This document shows, one piece after another, positions 28,845 through 39,360 of a DNA stretch of 64,000 nt. Every line of letters begins with the position of its first letter. Position 1 is the stretch's first letter. Source of the DNA: Macrolepiota albuminosa (Eukaryota > Basidiomycota > Agaricomycetes > Agaricales > Agaricaceae); the NCBI GenBank assembly GCA_027475525.1, contig JAMWFC010000125.1, forward strand, positions 143,723 to 207,722, given 5' to 3'. The notes under the pieces are model-generated. The model did no database searches and had not been told where the DNA came from. It was given only the letters and a program-made list of their open reading frames with translations. Position numbers and translations under genes: made by a program.

Positions 28845-31727
28845 ATGACGACGCCCAAGCCAGACGACGAGTCGGTGACCCGGCGTCCCCGTTTCCGACC
28901 GCGCCGGCCGCCCGAATCGCCCGAGCCCGTGGCAGTCGCGGTGCCACGGCCGCGGCGGTCACCGTCGACGTCGCCGCCGCGCATCTCGCTGTACGCCTCT
29001 ACGCCTGCGCCGTCGTCGGCCCGGCTGGCAGACCTGCCCACACGGCTGTCTGGCTGGTTCTCGCACACGTTCAGCAGCAGCACGACGGATCTGTCGCTGC
29101 CGTCGCTGCTCGCGTCGTCGTCGTCGTTTCCCCGGGCCACGACGCCGTCGCCCGCATCGTCGCCCAGACGCACGTCGGGACTGCTGGCTGCGGCCAAACA
29201 CGGCAAAGACAAGGCGATGCGGTATCTGCTGGACACTGACGCGGGCGGGGTGGACAAATCGAGCGATCCCATCTGGCTGCTGGGGCTGCACCACTCATCG
29301 GACAGCGTGTTCCTGGGCGACTTTACATCGCGCATCTGGCTCACGTACCGCTCGCACTTTCCCCCGATCCGCGACGTGCGACCGCCCGATCTCGGGCCGC
29401 GACGGCCGTGGCCGTGGACCGCATCGCCCGACAAAGCCTGGACGTCGGATTCTGGCTGGGGCTGCATGCTCCGGACCGGACAGAGTCTGCTTGCAAATGC
29501 CCTCGTCCATCTGCATCTGGGCCGCCGTGCGTGTCCTCCTGTCACCCTTGTCCCTCATTCACCCCAACACAGACTGGCGCCGTCCCCCGTCCCCCGTCCC
29601 CACCACACACTACGCCGCCTATGTCCGCATCCTCACCTGGTTCCTCGACCATCCACACGCCCCTTTTGGCGTACACCGCATGGCCCTCGCTGGCAAGGAC
29701 CTCGGCAAAGACATTGGCCAGTGGTTCGGCCCCAGCACCGCCGCCGGTGCAATCAAGTCTGTCCTCTCCTCCTCTGCCTGCATCCATTGACCATCCCCCA
29801 GGTCTCTTGTCACTGCCTTTCCAGACGCTGGTCTCGCTGTCGTCGTCGCCACAGACAGCGTCATCTTCCAGTCTGACGTCCTCAGTGCTTCAAACTCTTG
29901 GGATCGTCCCGTCTTGCTCCTCATTGGCGTCCGGCTCGGCCTCGATGGCGTCAATCCCATTTATCACGACACCATCAAGGTATGTCACGTGTTGTCTTGT
30001 TTCTCCCTCTCTCACTCGTTCACAGATGCTCTATACCTTTCCCCAATCTGTAGGCATCGCGGGCGGCCGTCCCAGCTCGTCTTATTACTTTGTCGGCTCC
30101 CAAGCAGACAATCTCTTTTATCTCGACCCACACCATACACGCCCTGCCATCCCTCTTCGTCCCTTGCCAGACGACGACCCCAAGCCTACTTCTCCCTCTT
30201 CCTCCACCTCTTCACACCAAGAACATCCATGGACACGTGCGCGGTTCCGCTCTGCCAGCGTAGGCCTCAGTCCAAGTCCCAGCCCAAGCCCCAGTCCAAG
30301 TCCAAGTCCAAGCCTGACACACTCTGACGCCCTCGACCCGACGCAGGAGCACTACGCGACGGCGTACCCCGCTGCAGAGCTCAAGACGTACCACTGCGAC
30401 CGCGTGCGCAAGATGCCCCTCGCCGGGCTCGATCCAAGCATGCTCATTGGTTTCCTATGCCGTGATCAATACGACTGGGACGATTTCAAACGTCGCGTTT
30501 CAGAGGTTCGTTTGTGCTACTTGTCGTGTTGCTTTGCTGACGATGTGGTAGCTCCCGAGGTCCGTGTTTTCCGTACAGGAAGAGCCGCCGTCGTGGCCGT
30601 CGGATGGAGACGATAGCATGGGTCTCGAGTCGTTCTCGGAGCCTGATCAGGATGATTTGTTGATGGATATGGAGGATGATGAGGACGACGAACAGTACTT
30701 TGATACCCGCGCGCGGTGTATACCGACGAGCGATACGGAGGAAGATTGTGTTGATCCTGTTACGCCTCTTCCGAATGCGCGGTTCACGATCGTGGATCCG
30801 CCTCCGCCTCCTCGTGTGGTTGATAGCGACGACGTGGGGGAGGATGCCGAGCGGCGGGAGGATGCCGAGGAGGAGGAGGAGGATATCGAGGATGGTTGGG
30901 TGGATCCGTCTTTGTCCTCGCCCGTGGCTGACGCGCGTGTGCGTGGCTCTCCGGCTCCATCTCTAGGCGCTGGGACAGCGAGCAAGACAGACGCTGAGAA
31001 GAAGACGCGAAAGGGGCGGAGAGAGGTGCCCGTGCCCGTGCCAGTGCCTGTTCCGGTCGTCAAAGCTAAAGCGAAAGCGAAACTCGACGCGTCTGCTAAA
31101 GTTAACGCTCACACTCGCTCTCAGACTCAGACTCATGTTCGCCCCCACGCTCAGAGTCACTCTCAGATTCACCCTCACCCTCGCCAAGCTCAGGCCCACG
31201 CCCACGCTCACCCTCACCAAGCTCAGGCCCATCCCCACGCCCACGCTCAAGCGCCTAACCTATCCTCTCCGTCGTCGTCTTCGTCTTCGTCTTCTTCGAT
31301 ACATCGTACCGCTCTGGGGTATAGCTATAGCCGGTATACGCAGGGACAGGGACACGGACAGGGACAGGGCCTGGGTCGGGGTCGTGGGTACGATGGACAC
31401 CATGGACACGAGGTACATGAACGCGAGCACGAGGAAGAGCAGGAGCAGGAGAAGGAGAAGGAACATTACCCGTTTCCAGTCACTGACGAAGTCGGGACGT
31501 CTGTGGGTGCACGCTCGTGCATGCAGACGTCTGGGTCCGTGTCTGGGTCCGTGTCTGGGTCCGTGTCCGTGTCGGGGTCAGAGTCAGAGTCGAGGTCTGT
31601 CGCAGTCGCAGTCGCAGGTACTGGTAGTGCTGGAGGAGGAGGAGGGAAGAGGATGCATACGGCTCGTGCGCGGGATGGAGGGCGTACGCAGAGTGGGGGT
31701 GTCAAGGGGATTTTGACGGATGGCTGA
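28845..31727 (+). CDS. ATG4: Autophagy cysteine protease Atg4
   Basis: Five exons: 28845-29526, 29573-29756, 29802-29979, 30026-30505 and 30552-31727, all GT-AG, total 2,700 nt (899 aa). Atg4 cleaves Atg8 after its C-terminal Gly and later releases it from phosphatidylethanolamine. The catalytic Cys lies in [20 protein letters not shown]. The Asp-x-His pair is in [12 protein letters not shown], preceded by [16 protein letters not shown] Ser/Pro-rich N-terminal stretch precedes the domain. A tail of about 390 residues follows [13 protein letters not shown]: first acidic ([14 protein letters not shown], with a possible Atg8-interacting motif), then Val-Pro, His-Gln-Ala and Gly-Ser low-complexity repeats. 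The last 32 codons and downstream flank recur at 39361. Confidence 0.92.
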
Positions 31728-32734
31728 GGGTGGGGGTGGGGGTTTTTTTGGTTGGTTGGTTGGTTGGTTGGGTGGGTGGGTTGGGTGGGGATGCGCTTTG
31801 TGTTTGGCTTTGTGATTGGATATGGGTGCGGGTATGGGTATGATGGGTATGGGTATGGGCTTGATGCCGCCCCTCTCCTCGCCGCCGCCGATCTTTGTGA
31901 AGCCCTCCCTTCGTCCCTGCTTTGTGTCGTCGTCGTCGTTGTCGTTGTATTGACACTGACGTTGTTTCTCCTTTTCCGCTCAAGACTGTACCCACTAAAG
32001 ACGTTTCGTTTCGTGTCTTCTTTCTTGCTCTTTTCTTTTCTTTTTCCCTCCACTTTATCCCACTACTTTTTTTTGATACGTTTTATGATTCGTGTATAAC
32101 TAATAATTTTTTTTTGATGCATGAATGCACGTGTTGGCGTTTTTGTATTTTTGTAAGGGTGCGGGAGGAGTATGCTCGACTAGTGCGAGACTGCGAGTAT
32201 TCGTGGATGCGTATGATTAAAAGCACTCGCACTCGCACTCGCACTCGCGCTCGTGTTTGCACAAAAGACAAAAGATCATGATCACCTTCCCCGCCCCCCC
32301 TCATAGACACCCACCCACTCGATCCATGAAACGGCCGAGTGATAGCCACCACTGTGCGGGTTCAGTGATTGATCTAAAGCAACTTCCTTTTAAAAAAAAC
32401 AGTTCCTCACAACTTTTCAAGAAGCGAGTTTCTTTTTTTTTGATACGTTTTATGATTCGTGTATAACTAATTAATTTCCGTTGACGCATGCACATGCTGG
32501 CGTTTTTGTAAGGGTGTGGTTGTTGTTGTCGTGATCATGAGGGTTTGTGTAGATGCCCCCTTCTCTCTCTTTCCTCTATGGTTTGTTGCGTGTGTGAGTT
32601 GGTCCCCTGATCCCTGATTATTTGCGGGGTAAGCACAACCGCAATGAGGGAAAAAAACCCCACTCGTGCTCGTGCTATTATTCCATTATTCCTTATGTTT
32701 GCTCTATGCATTGTAATCGAGGCGGGATCATCCG
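31631..32734 (+). repeat. Segmental duplication copy 1, first part (ATG4 3' end and flank)
   Basis: 31631 onward matches 39361 onward (offset 7730) almost base for base through the last ATG4 codons and about 1 kb of downstream DNA. The flank includes GGTT-rich and ACTCGC simple repeats and poly-T tracts containing TTTTTTTTGATACGTTTTATG (twice within each copy). The match ends at CGGGATCATCC (32734 and 40457). No gene lies in this flank; ORFs here are by-products of the simple repeats. Confidence 0.9.
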
Positions 32735-32806
32735 AAATATAACAAAGTTCAGTTTGAATTCCACTTCAGACTACTTTACATAGAGTAAATAACACATTTC
32801 GCATCA
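32735..32806 (+). mobile_element. LTR-end relic in duplication copy 1
   Basis: These 72 bp are absent from copy 2. The last 40 bp, ending ACTACTTTACATAGAGTAAA-TAACACATTTCGCATCA, resemble the 3' end of the element A LTR. Copy 2 has about 145 bp of different sequence here, so copy 1 appears to have gained an LTR from a related element and then lost most of it together with flanking DNA. Confidence 0.6.
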
Positions 32807-34157
32807 ATATATCCACTATCTTTCGACTTGACGGAACACGGAATAATGAAAAAGCCAACTCGAGAGTGGAGTTCTGGTTGACTTTTTGCGTACAGTCAAG
32901 TCAATTAATATTCGTCATTAGGTACAAGTAAGTAAACTTTCCAGCGCCACTGCACACGCACGTCCGTCCATCATTTACATTGGAAAACATGTGTAGGTCG
33001 AAGCCATTTCACCTCCCAGACATTGACGGCTTGTCTCAGGCTCAGAATTCCAAACGTTTGTTCAGGTGACAAGGTTGTGTCCATGTCGCTGAGCATCGGA
33101 ACATGGATGATGCATGCTCATGCATCACCACTTGTCGCACAGACCTTGGCAGTGACTCTTAACCATGGCCTGAATCCTTAGCGTGTATGAGCGGCGAGCG
33201 CCCCTCGGCTTCGTTGTGAAGAGTACGGTATACTGGCCTTCTCTTTCATACATATGCTCTGCCTGCCCAGTGAGCGGGGTCGATTCAGCATAGAATGTTT
33301 TCTTGCATGCTTTTTTGCCTTGGTTGAAGTTGTATCTCATTTTTATATTGTAGAACCAGTTCCAAGAATCTACGAAACAGTTGAGACAATCCTCAGTGAA
33401 TCGTCGTAATGACAGATAGCAACTATATTTATCGTACCTACGAAACAGTTGAGACACTGTCCGATAATGTACAATTAGAATACGTTTATCATACAGTACA
33501 GTGAAACACTTACATCCTCAGTGAATCGTCGTAATGACAGATAGCAACTGAGGATGTAATGTCACGTAAACGTGTCTTTAAGTCTCGAATCATGTGACCA
33601 CGTAGTAAACTGACCCAAAGGAATAATGACCGTCTAACATATATCATTATTTTTAGTGTGTCTTTAGCTCCTTTCTCAAGTTGAGACCACGTGAGTGACC
33701 CATCACGGCGGAAAAATTATCTGGGCCGAGGCCATCAGGTTGCGATGTTACCCCGTCTCTTCTCAGAAGATTGGTTGCCCTGGACGGACACAGAAGTACA
33801 AAGATTCACTCCAAGCTTTCAACGTCAAACTCAGCGAAGGAGATCGCTGACTGACTTGACTGATCAAAGTTTGTGGCAAACGGTATCGAGCCAGCAACAA
33901 AAGATCGGTACGCAATGACTTTCGGCATAAAAATAGAAGCCATTGAACTGATTCACGGCCTCTGCAGTCAAATGCATGTCTTGCACAATGTTAACATTCC
34001 TTGTATACTGACTGAGCACCAGGCTTCACGCTTCCCGCCGACGCTGTTCACGTTGTTGAGACCGAATTAAACGAGCTCGAGATAGAAAAGGCCAAGGTTT
34101 CTATACTGTTCCAGCTTTTGTGGTCGTGACTTACGGACAACCTAGTCGAAAACTTCA
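32807..34157. repeat. Segmental duplication copy 1, middle part (upstream of F-box gene)
   Basis: Matches 40603-41208 and then 50193-50652. A palindrome-like ATGATGCATGCTCATGCATCA lies at about 33107. The stretch 33348-33639 is an insertion not found in copy 2. At 34030-34140 the plus strand encodes a coiled-coil-like VETELNELEIEKAKV fragment that ends in a stop, perhaps a remnant of another F-box N-terminus. No complete gene is seen. Confidence 0.7.
33348..33639. mobile_element. 292-bp insertion with TATA target duplication
   Basis: Copy 2 reads TTTTTATATCATTATTTTTAG without interruption at about 41141-41161. Copy 1 has 292 bp between TATA (33344-33347) and TATA (33640-33643). Inside, ATCCTCAGTGAATCGTCG recurs at about 33391 and 33513, and TTACATCCTCAGT pairs with ACTGAGGATGTAA as a 13-bp inverted repeat. 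It encodes nothing visible. A small non-autonomous DNA element is the simplest reading. Confidence 0.6.
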
Positions 34158-35849
34158 GTGGTTATTCCTGCGGATGTAGTTTCCAACCCGCTCAAACGTT
34201 CAAATCAGCGGCCTACTCCTGATCAGGCTTCTGTGCTCGAAACATTATTAGCGCAGAAGAACTCAGAACTTGCAAAAATAGAATGCGACGTGCTTCGGCT
34301 TCAGCTCAAAATAAACGATGACATTGGCACAATGCAAGAACTCGAGCGATTAAAGGCAGAAAAACAGGCCGAAGCTAATTTCTGCGAGTCATGGCTTAGC
34401 TCCGTCCGCCTTCTTCCATTAGAGATTCTCACCAGAATCTTTGAATATAGCATATACCACGGCGGGCCATCGCTATGGCGAAGAGCGTCTCCGTTCCAAT
34501 TATCCCACGTGTGTAGTACATGGCGAAGTGCGGCACTAGGCTGCTCCAGTCTTTGGAATGATCTTGAACTTCAACTGGATCACGGGCCAAATATTGGTTT
34601 ATTTCTTGATCTCTGGTATGGCCGGGCTAATTGCCACCGCCCACTCTCGTTTACCTTGAGAAGTGATTACCATGTCGATGAAGAACTAGCTACTAATCTC
34701 GCTTCACATATCACAAAGTTCTCTCCTCGAATGACTACAGTTTCGGTTATATTGTGGAGCAGTCTAGGATCATTGGCAACCTTCCTTGTTTTACCAGGAG
34801 GCTCCTTTTCCAACTTGGAATCCTTGTCCATTGAAACTGACGTGAAGGCTGAAACATACGCCTCTCCCATCACTGTCTTTGACCATTCCCCCCGTTTGAG
34901 ACAAGTAACGCTCCATATCCCACGAGACATGTATGAAGGCGATAATCGACTTTTCCTTCCCTGGAATCAGCTCACCCACCTCGACGTCAGAGGCCCATTA
35001 TTGATTCAATCATTTGCAATCATCCTTTTTCAGTGTACCCAACTCCAGGTCGCGTCCTTTCATAACATCAATCTGGCAGACCGTTTTGATTCTCGCCAGC
35101 CTGTTATTCCACCTTCTCCGATTATGTTCCCTCATCTCACTGATCTCCAGCTCAGGCTTAATGGGCCATTCCTCTTGCATGATATATCAGATGTACTCGA
35201 TGTGATGCTCCTTCCCAAGGTCAATAACCTCAATTTGGCAGGGTATACATCTTCTTTCTCCCGCAATTATAATGATTTATTTCCCTTTCATGCCATAATG
35301 CCTCCATCGAACATGTTTCCACCCATCCGCCATCTCCTGCTTGCCTATGTGGATATTGTTCACGACGAACTGCTTGAAACACTTGTGGCATGCCCTTTAC
35401 TCGAAAGTCTCACTCTCTGTCTCGACATACACCCAATAACATTGCTAAAGGGCTTAACACAGAATAAGCCCGACAGTCAATCCAACCCAGTGCCATCCTT
35501 CTCCCATTTGACGTCGTTCAAATTTGCATGTATCATCGTTAATCACGAGGATGACGACGTATTCGATCCCGTTGCTTTTGTGGAAGCTTTCGTTGGACTC
35601 ATAACCTCTTGGATAGAAGACCCGAATCGTCATAGTCCGCTCCAGGAGATCTCGCTTTTTGTCTGCCATGACGTTCTACACGACAATTCGGATAGTAATG
35701 AGGATGCGTTTTCCTTATTCGAAAGAATTCAAGAAACGATACAGAAAGATCTCGCTGAACTCTTGGACGACTCCATCTTTACCGCAACGGCCATCAGTAA
35801 CTATGATTTGTTACTTTCTAGATTTGGGTTTGAAAAATATTCTTATTGA
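34158..35849 (+). CDS. F-box protein, duplication copy 1
   Basis: The frame is open for 563 codons but lacks an ATG at its start. CTTCAG just before 34159 could be a splice acceptor with the start in an upstream exon; the first internal ATG is at 34332 (about 505 aa). A coiled-coil segment (LLAQKNSELAKIECDVLRLQ) precedes the F-box, LLPLEILTRIFEYS followed by LSHVCSTWRSAALGCSSLW. The rest has irregular Leu-rich repeats (HLTDLQLRLNG, LLESLTLCLDIHP). This layout is common in the greatly expanded Agaricomycete F-box family, where the F-box binds Skp1 in SCF ubiquitin ligases and the repeats select targets; the substrate is unknown. Copy 2 is about 97% identical by eye. Confidence 0.75.
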   Translation: MVIPADVVSNPLKRSNQRPTPDQASVLETLLAQKNSELAKIECDVLRLQLKINDDIGTMQELERLKAEKQAEANFCESWLSSVRLLPLEILTRIFEYSIYHGGPSLWRRASPFQLSHVCSTWRSAALGCSSLWNDLELQLDHGPNIGLFLDLWYGRANCHRPLSFTLRSDYHVDEELATNLASHITKFSPRMTTVSVILWSSLGSLATFLVLPGGSFSNLESLSIETDVKAETYASPITVFDHSPRLRQVTLHIPRDMYEGDNRLFLPWNQLTHLDVRGPLLIQSFAIILFQCTQLQVASFHNINLADRFDSRQPVIPPSPIMFPHLTDLQLRLNGPFLLHDISDVLDVMLLPKVNNLNLAGYTSSFSRNYNDLFPFHAIMPPSNMFPPIRHLLLAYVDIVHDELLETLVACPLLESLTLCLDIHPITLLKGLTQNKPDSQSNPVPSFSHLTSFKFACIIVNHEDDDVFDPVAFVEAFVGLITSWIEDPNRHSPLQEISLFVCHDVLHDNSDSNEDAFSLFERIQETIQKDLAELLDDSIFTATAISNYDLLLSRFGFEKYSY

Positions 35850-36836
35850 TCGATACACCTGCCGTTGTCCGTTTGATTACGCAGTTGCATAATATACACT
35901 AACAGAAAAGAAGTTCCGGATATGTGTCTCCCTGATGGGGAGTGAGCAGTCGTGTCGTCTGTCGCACGGACAAAATGCTAACGAGAGAAGTGCGCTTTCA
36001 ATCCATAGTTACAACTGGACTCCATCGACCAGACGGAAAACCTGTTGCCCAATGGGCACGGAACAACGAGTAAAACAGTACGTTAGGACGCATTCCACTA
36101 CTAACGATGGTAAATCGAGTGCTTGAGAAAAAATCGTCTAAAAATAGGCGAAAAAATGACTTTTTCTGTTCTCCATTATCACCATACGCATACAAACTGA
36201 TAACTGATCATCACTCTCACGCGTCAGCGGCGAATCTGGCATGGATCGAAAGGCCCCTAGATATGCCATCTATTTCCTACTTCCGAGAAGCTCGCAGTCT
36301 CAAGGCATAGTAGGTTTTTCTCCTACTAGCCGTTCCGAGCGCTTAGCAATCATCAGTTATTTGATGAACGTTTGAAACCGTTCCTTGGTCATCTCTTGGG
36401 GTTTAATCCTTGATCAGCGTAGACAATCACCTCAAAATGAATTCCAGTATCAGTCCACAATGTCAACAGCATCGATGACCTTACGTTTCTCCTCGATCTC
36501 CCAAACGATTTATAACCAAGAAATAGAATTCATGAGAAAGTCCAAAATGACCCAGATATAACTTGGTACGCGCTTATCCAGCATCGGTCAGCCATGTCTC
36601 TCCGTTAATATCAAACAGATGATGTTCCACAAGTAGATACATCAGACTTCGTGCACCAGCGTACAATGATGGACATTGAGCTGTCAATGCGATTGGTGTG
36701 TCTTATGCACAAATTTAAACTATATAATTGCCCCACAGAATAAGGAGGTTCTCTCATTCTTTTACATTCTCTCTCTCCGCTCTCTGTCTCACCCAGGCAG
36801 TTATCAGCTCGTTGTATTACTTTGATTCCTGGAAGG
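35850..36836. other. Intergenic region between F-box and DUF6534-like genes, copy 1
   Basis: Shared with 52345-53373 but with several small indels, for example around 36110-36160. ORFs are short and not conserved in frame between the copies, so I do not support a gene here. Confidence 0.5.
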
Positions 36837-38337
36837 ATGGCCGAAACGCTAGGTCCTTCATTCTCTCCATCAGGTACAATCGGTGCTCTTGAGATAGGGA
36901 TGGATATATCTATGTTCTCATTCGGTGTGGTGACTGTCCAGGTGCACTCATACTACAGGTAAGCTTTGAGATACTGTGACAGCACCTTGAAGGTTCAACT
37001 CTCTCATAGGAAATTTTCAAATGACCCCCGGTATTTAAAAGCCTTTGTGAGTTTTCGTTTGCCTGAGGAGTGTCGAGATATGGAGGAACCGCTAGGTCAT
37101 GGTCATATGGTAAGTTTCACGTGTAAGAAGGGCTCGGCGAGTAATTTAATGTTTTGTCTTTGTCAGGATCTTTGAGCTGTTCCACACCATTACCATGAGT
37201 CACGCATTCTACTACGTAAAGTCAGGGCTTCTCTACGCCATACTTTTTCTCATTTTTGCATGATGCAGGCCTCAGTTATCAAGTATGGGAAACCTGACGG
37301 TTTTATTGAACTTCCATTGACAATGAGATTGGTGATTATTGCATCAGCCATCATCGGACCAGCTGTTCAAGTAAGCATGTTAAGACACTTGCGGCAGTAC
37401 TTTCAATACTTGTCTATAGGCCTTTTTTGCCAATCGCGTCCGTATTATGTCTTCTAAATGGATCACAAATTGCATCGGATGGTCGCTATCCATACTTGGG
37501 ACGATGTTATCCCTACTTCGCTGCATTTCCCTCATTGCTGCGGCTACTGTTCAATGGGGTCCAAACAACGTGCTACTTCTAAGGAGCAAGTGGAAGTGGC
37601 TTCTTGTTACTTCACTTTCAATTTCTACTGCAAACGACGTCTTCATTGCAACATCTTTATGTTACTACTTGTGGCGTTGGCGCGACATTCGTATGGCATG
37701 GTATGTCACACCATATTGACTCTTTGCGAATTTATTCTGGCATTTCCGCGCTGAACGGAACATGTAGGTCAAAGTCTGTGATCGACAACCTCATTCTATG
37801 GACAGTTTGTAAGTACAAGGATTCATTTTAGTCAGACAAAATCTCAAAGGTCATTCACAACATTTAGGGACTGGACTTTTGACAAGGTACAATTTTTCTT
37901 AATGTTTTCTTTTCAGTCTCTGTCTTATCAGCATTGGTTCTTCTAGTTTCGGAACAACAATTTTGTTGATACTGGTATGGACCACCGATTATAAATATTT
38001 CTTTTCATTTAAGATTGTCAAAGTTTATCACAAGGGATGATTATTCTTGGGTGGCGGTTCATTTGATAATTTCTCGCTGTTTGTTTTTTTTTTTCAACAA
38101 ACTTGTAATCAATCCGACCTCATCAGTTACAGTGTTTTCCAATTCACTGATGTCATCGTACGTCCTTCTTTATGTTTCTTATTAACCGTTTTGATCCCAC
38201 AAAACAGACTTCATGCTCGAGATGAATTCCGCAATATCAATCAGAAATTCAATGGAGTCAATGAGTTACCATCTGTTTCACAGAGAACGGCTCGTGGACA
38301 TTCTTTACTCTCGTCGTTGGCTCATAGGGTCCAATAA
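36837..38337 (+). CDS. DUF6534-type multi-pass membrane protein, copy 1 (exons uncertain, perhaps decaying)
   Basis: From ATG 36837 the sequence gives GTIGALEIGMDISMFSFGVV and VQVHSYYR. After intron-like gaps come FELFHTITMSHAFYYV, LPLTMRLVIIASAIIGPAVQ, SSKWITNCIGWSLSILGTML, LISTANDVF-type and SVIDNLILWTV segments. These are the successive membrane helices and the C-terminal domain of the DUF6534 family, multi-pass proteins expanded in Agaricomycetes and of unknown function. One junction (between KAFVSF and the FELFHT helix) does not resolve to a clean frame, and the last part reads in several frames, so the gene may be non-functional. End taken at the stop after SLLSSLAHRVQ. Confidence 0.5.
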
Positions 38338-38570
38338 CAGACCAACACTAACATTGCCTTCAACACTAGTCCTGGTGTTAAGCTTGAGAAGTCTTTGAGG
38401 GGGGTGACGAAGGGCGACGAAAAACTGTAAGAACAAATAATGGAGTCTGCAATGGTGAGCCGTTGTCCGTTTTATTAGATTCGCAAGTCAGGATCATCTC
38501 TTCTCATGTATCCAAGAGCTTGTGGAAATGATGTAGATTAATTCCCTATCTTTGACTTAGGTTGACTTCG
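38338..38570. other. Junction between duplication copy 1 and retroelement relic
   Basis: The duplicated segment loses its match to copy 2 just after CTCTCGTC (about 38316 and 54836). No gene is visible from there to 38570. Confidence 0.4.
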
Positions 38571-38574
38571 ACGG

Positions 38575-39310
38575 TATTTGTTGTATTTGCTGCTCCTGGC
38601 TCGATTATGGGCGAAATTCTTCTTTGATTTCTTGTTCCAGTACACAAGTCTCTCCATTGTTCAATGCTACATACCAAACCAAGTATTGCATCCTGTGCCC
38701 GCATCGCCATGATGCAACAATCTTATTTACAAAAAATTTGTCTTGGTTAGTATCAGGAGCAAAGACCGGTGTTGGTTCCAGTTGTTCCCTGCCAGGGAAT
38801 AGGTTGAGATTATTTTCCGCAAAGTGCAAGAACTTGGAAGTGTGGTATTGTACAAATTTCTCGTCTTAATGTGGTATGAAGATGGTGACGTTTGATGATT
38901 CTTTATGAACAGGCATAATCTGGTACGGTCCATCATATTTTAGCATCAGTTTCACCACATGTCGTTTCCCCTTCTTCTTGTACAAGGGACGGTCGTCAGT
39001 TGTGGACACAAGCATGCATGCACCAACTTTAAAGGCAAAATCATTACTTCTTGACTTGTTCACTTGAGCTGCCTGCTGGATCTTGGCCTGCAGCAGATTG
39101 TCTTGCGCAGTGGCGGTGTCTATTCATATGTGTTCAATTATTGTTCTTGCAGTATTTTCTTCTGGTTCAATTCCTGGTGCTGGTTTAACCAATGGAGGGA
39201 AAACCTGAGGGGCACACCCTATCCACAGCTAAAATGGTGAAAAACCTGTAGATTTGTTGACCATATTCATTATATTTAATTTGATTTGTGGTAGAGCACG
39301 TTTTCAACCA
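38575..39310 (-). pseudogene. Ty3/Gypsy pol 3' relic (integrase C-terminus and chromodomain)
   Basis: The minus strand encodes, with stops, the tail of a Gypsy polyprotein unrelated in detail to elements A and B. The order is MNMVNKSTGFSPF, VFPPLVKPAPGIEPEENTA, DNLLQAKIQQAAQVNKSRS, FKVGACMLVSTTDDRPLYK and MLKYDGPYQIMPVHKES, then FFVNKIVASWRCGHRMQYLV, which resembles a chromodomain. There is a TGA after TIIEHI and a TAG after STGFSPF. No LTR is recognised at its ends. It lies between duplication copies 1 and 2. Confidence 0.7.
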
Positions 39311-39360
39311 CATTGGTTGCAGTCAATGTGAAACTGTAAGGCTGGAGGCGCTGGAGGTGC

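Noticed and set aside
31466..32099. Long ORFs on both strands after ATG4 (and again at 39304-39829)
   Set aside because: They are made of Tyr-Pro, Thr-Gln or Val-Gly-Trp runs from simple repeats in the 3' flank; the duplicated copies do not make them genes.
33873..34157. First exon of the F-box gene from the ORF starting MANGIEPATKDR
   Set aside because: It ends in a stop before the F-box frame, and no donor-acceptor pair joins it in frame with confidence.
38338..39360. Second intact retrotransposon between the duplication copies
   Set aside because: Only the last part of a pol gene is present with several stops and no recognisable LTRs.
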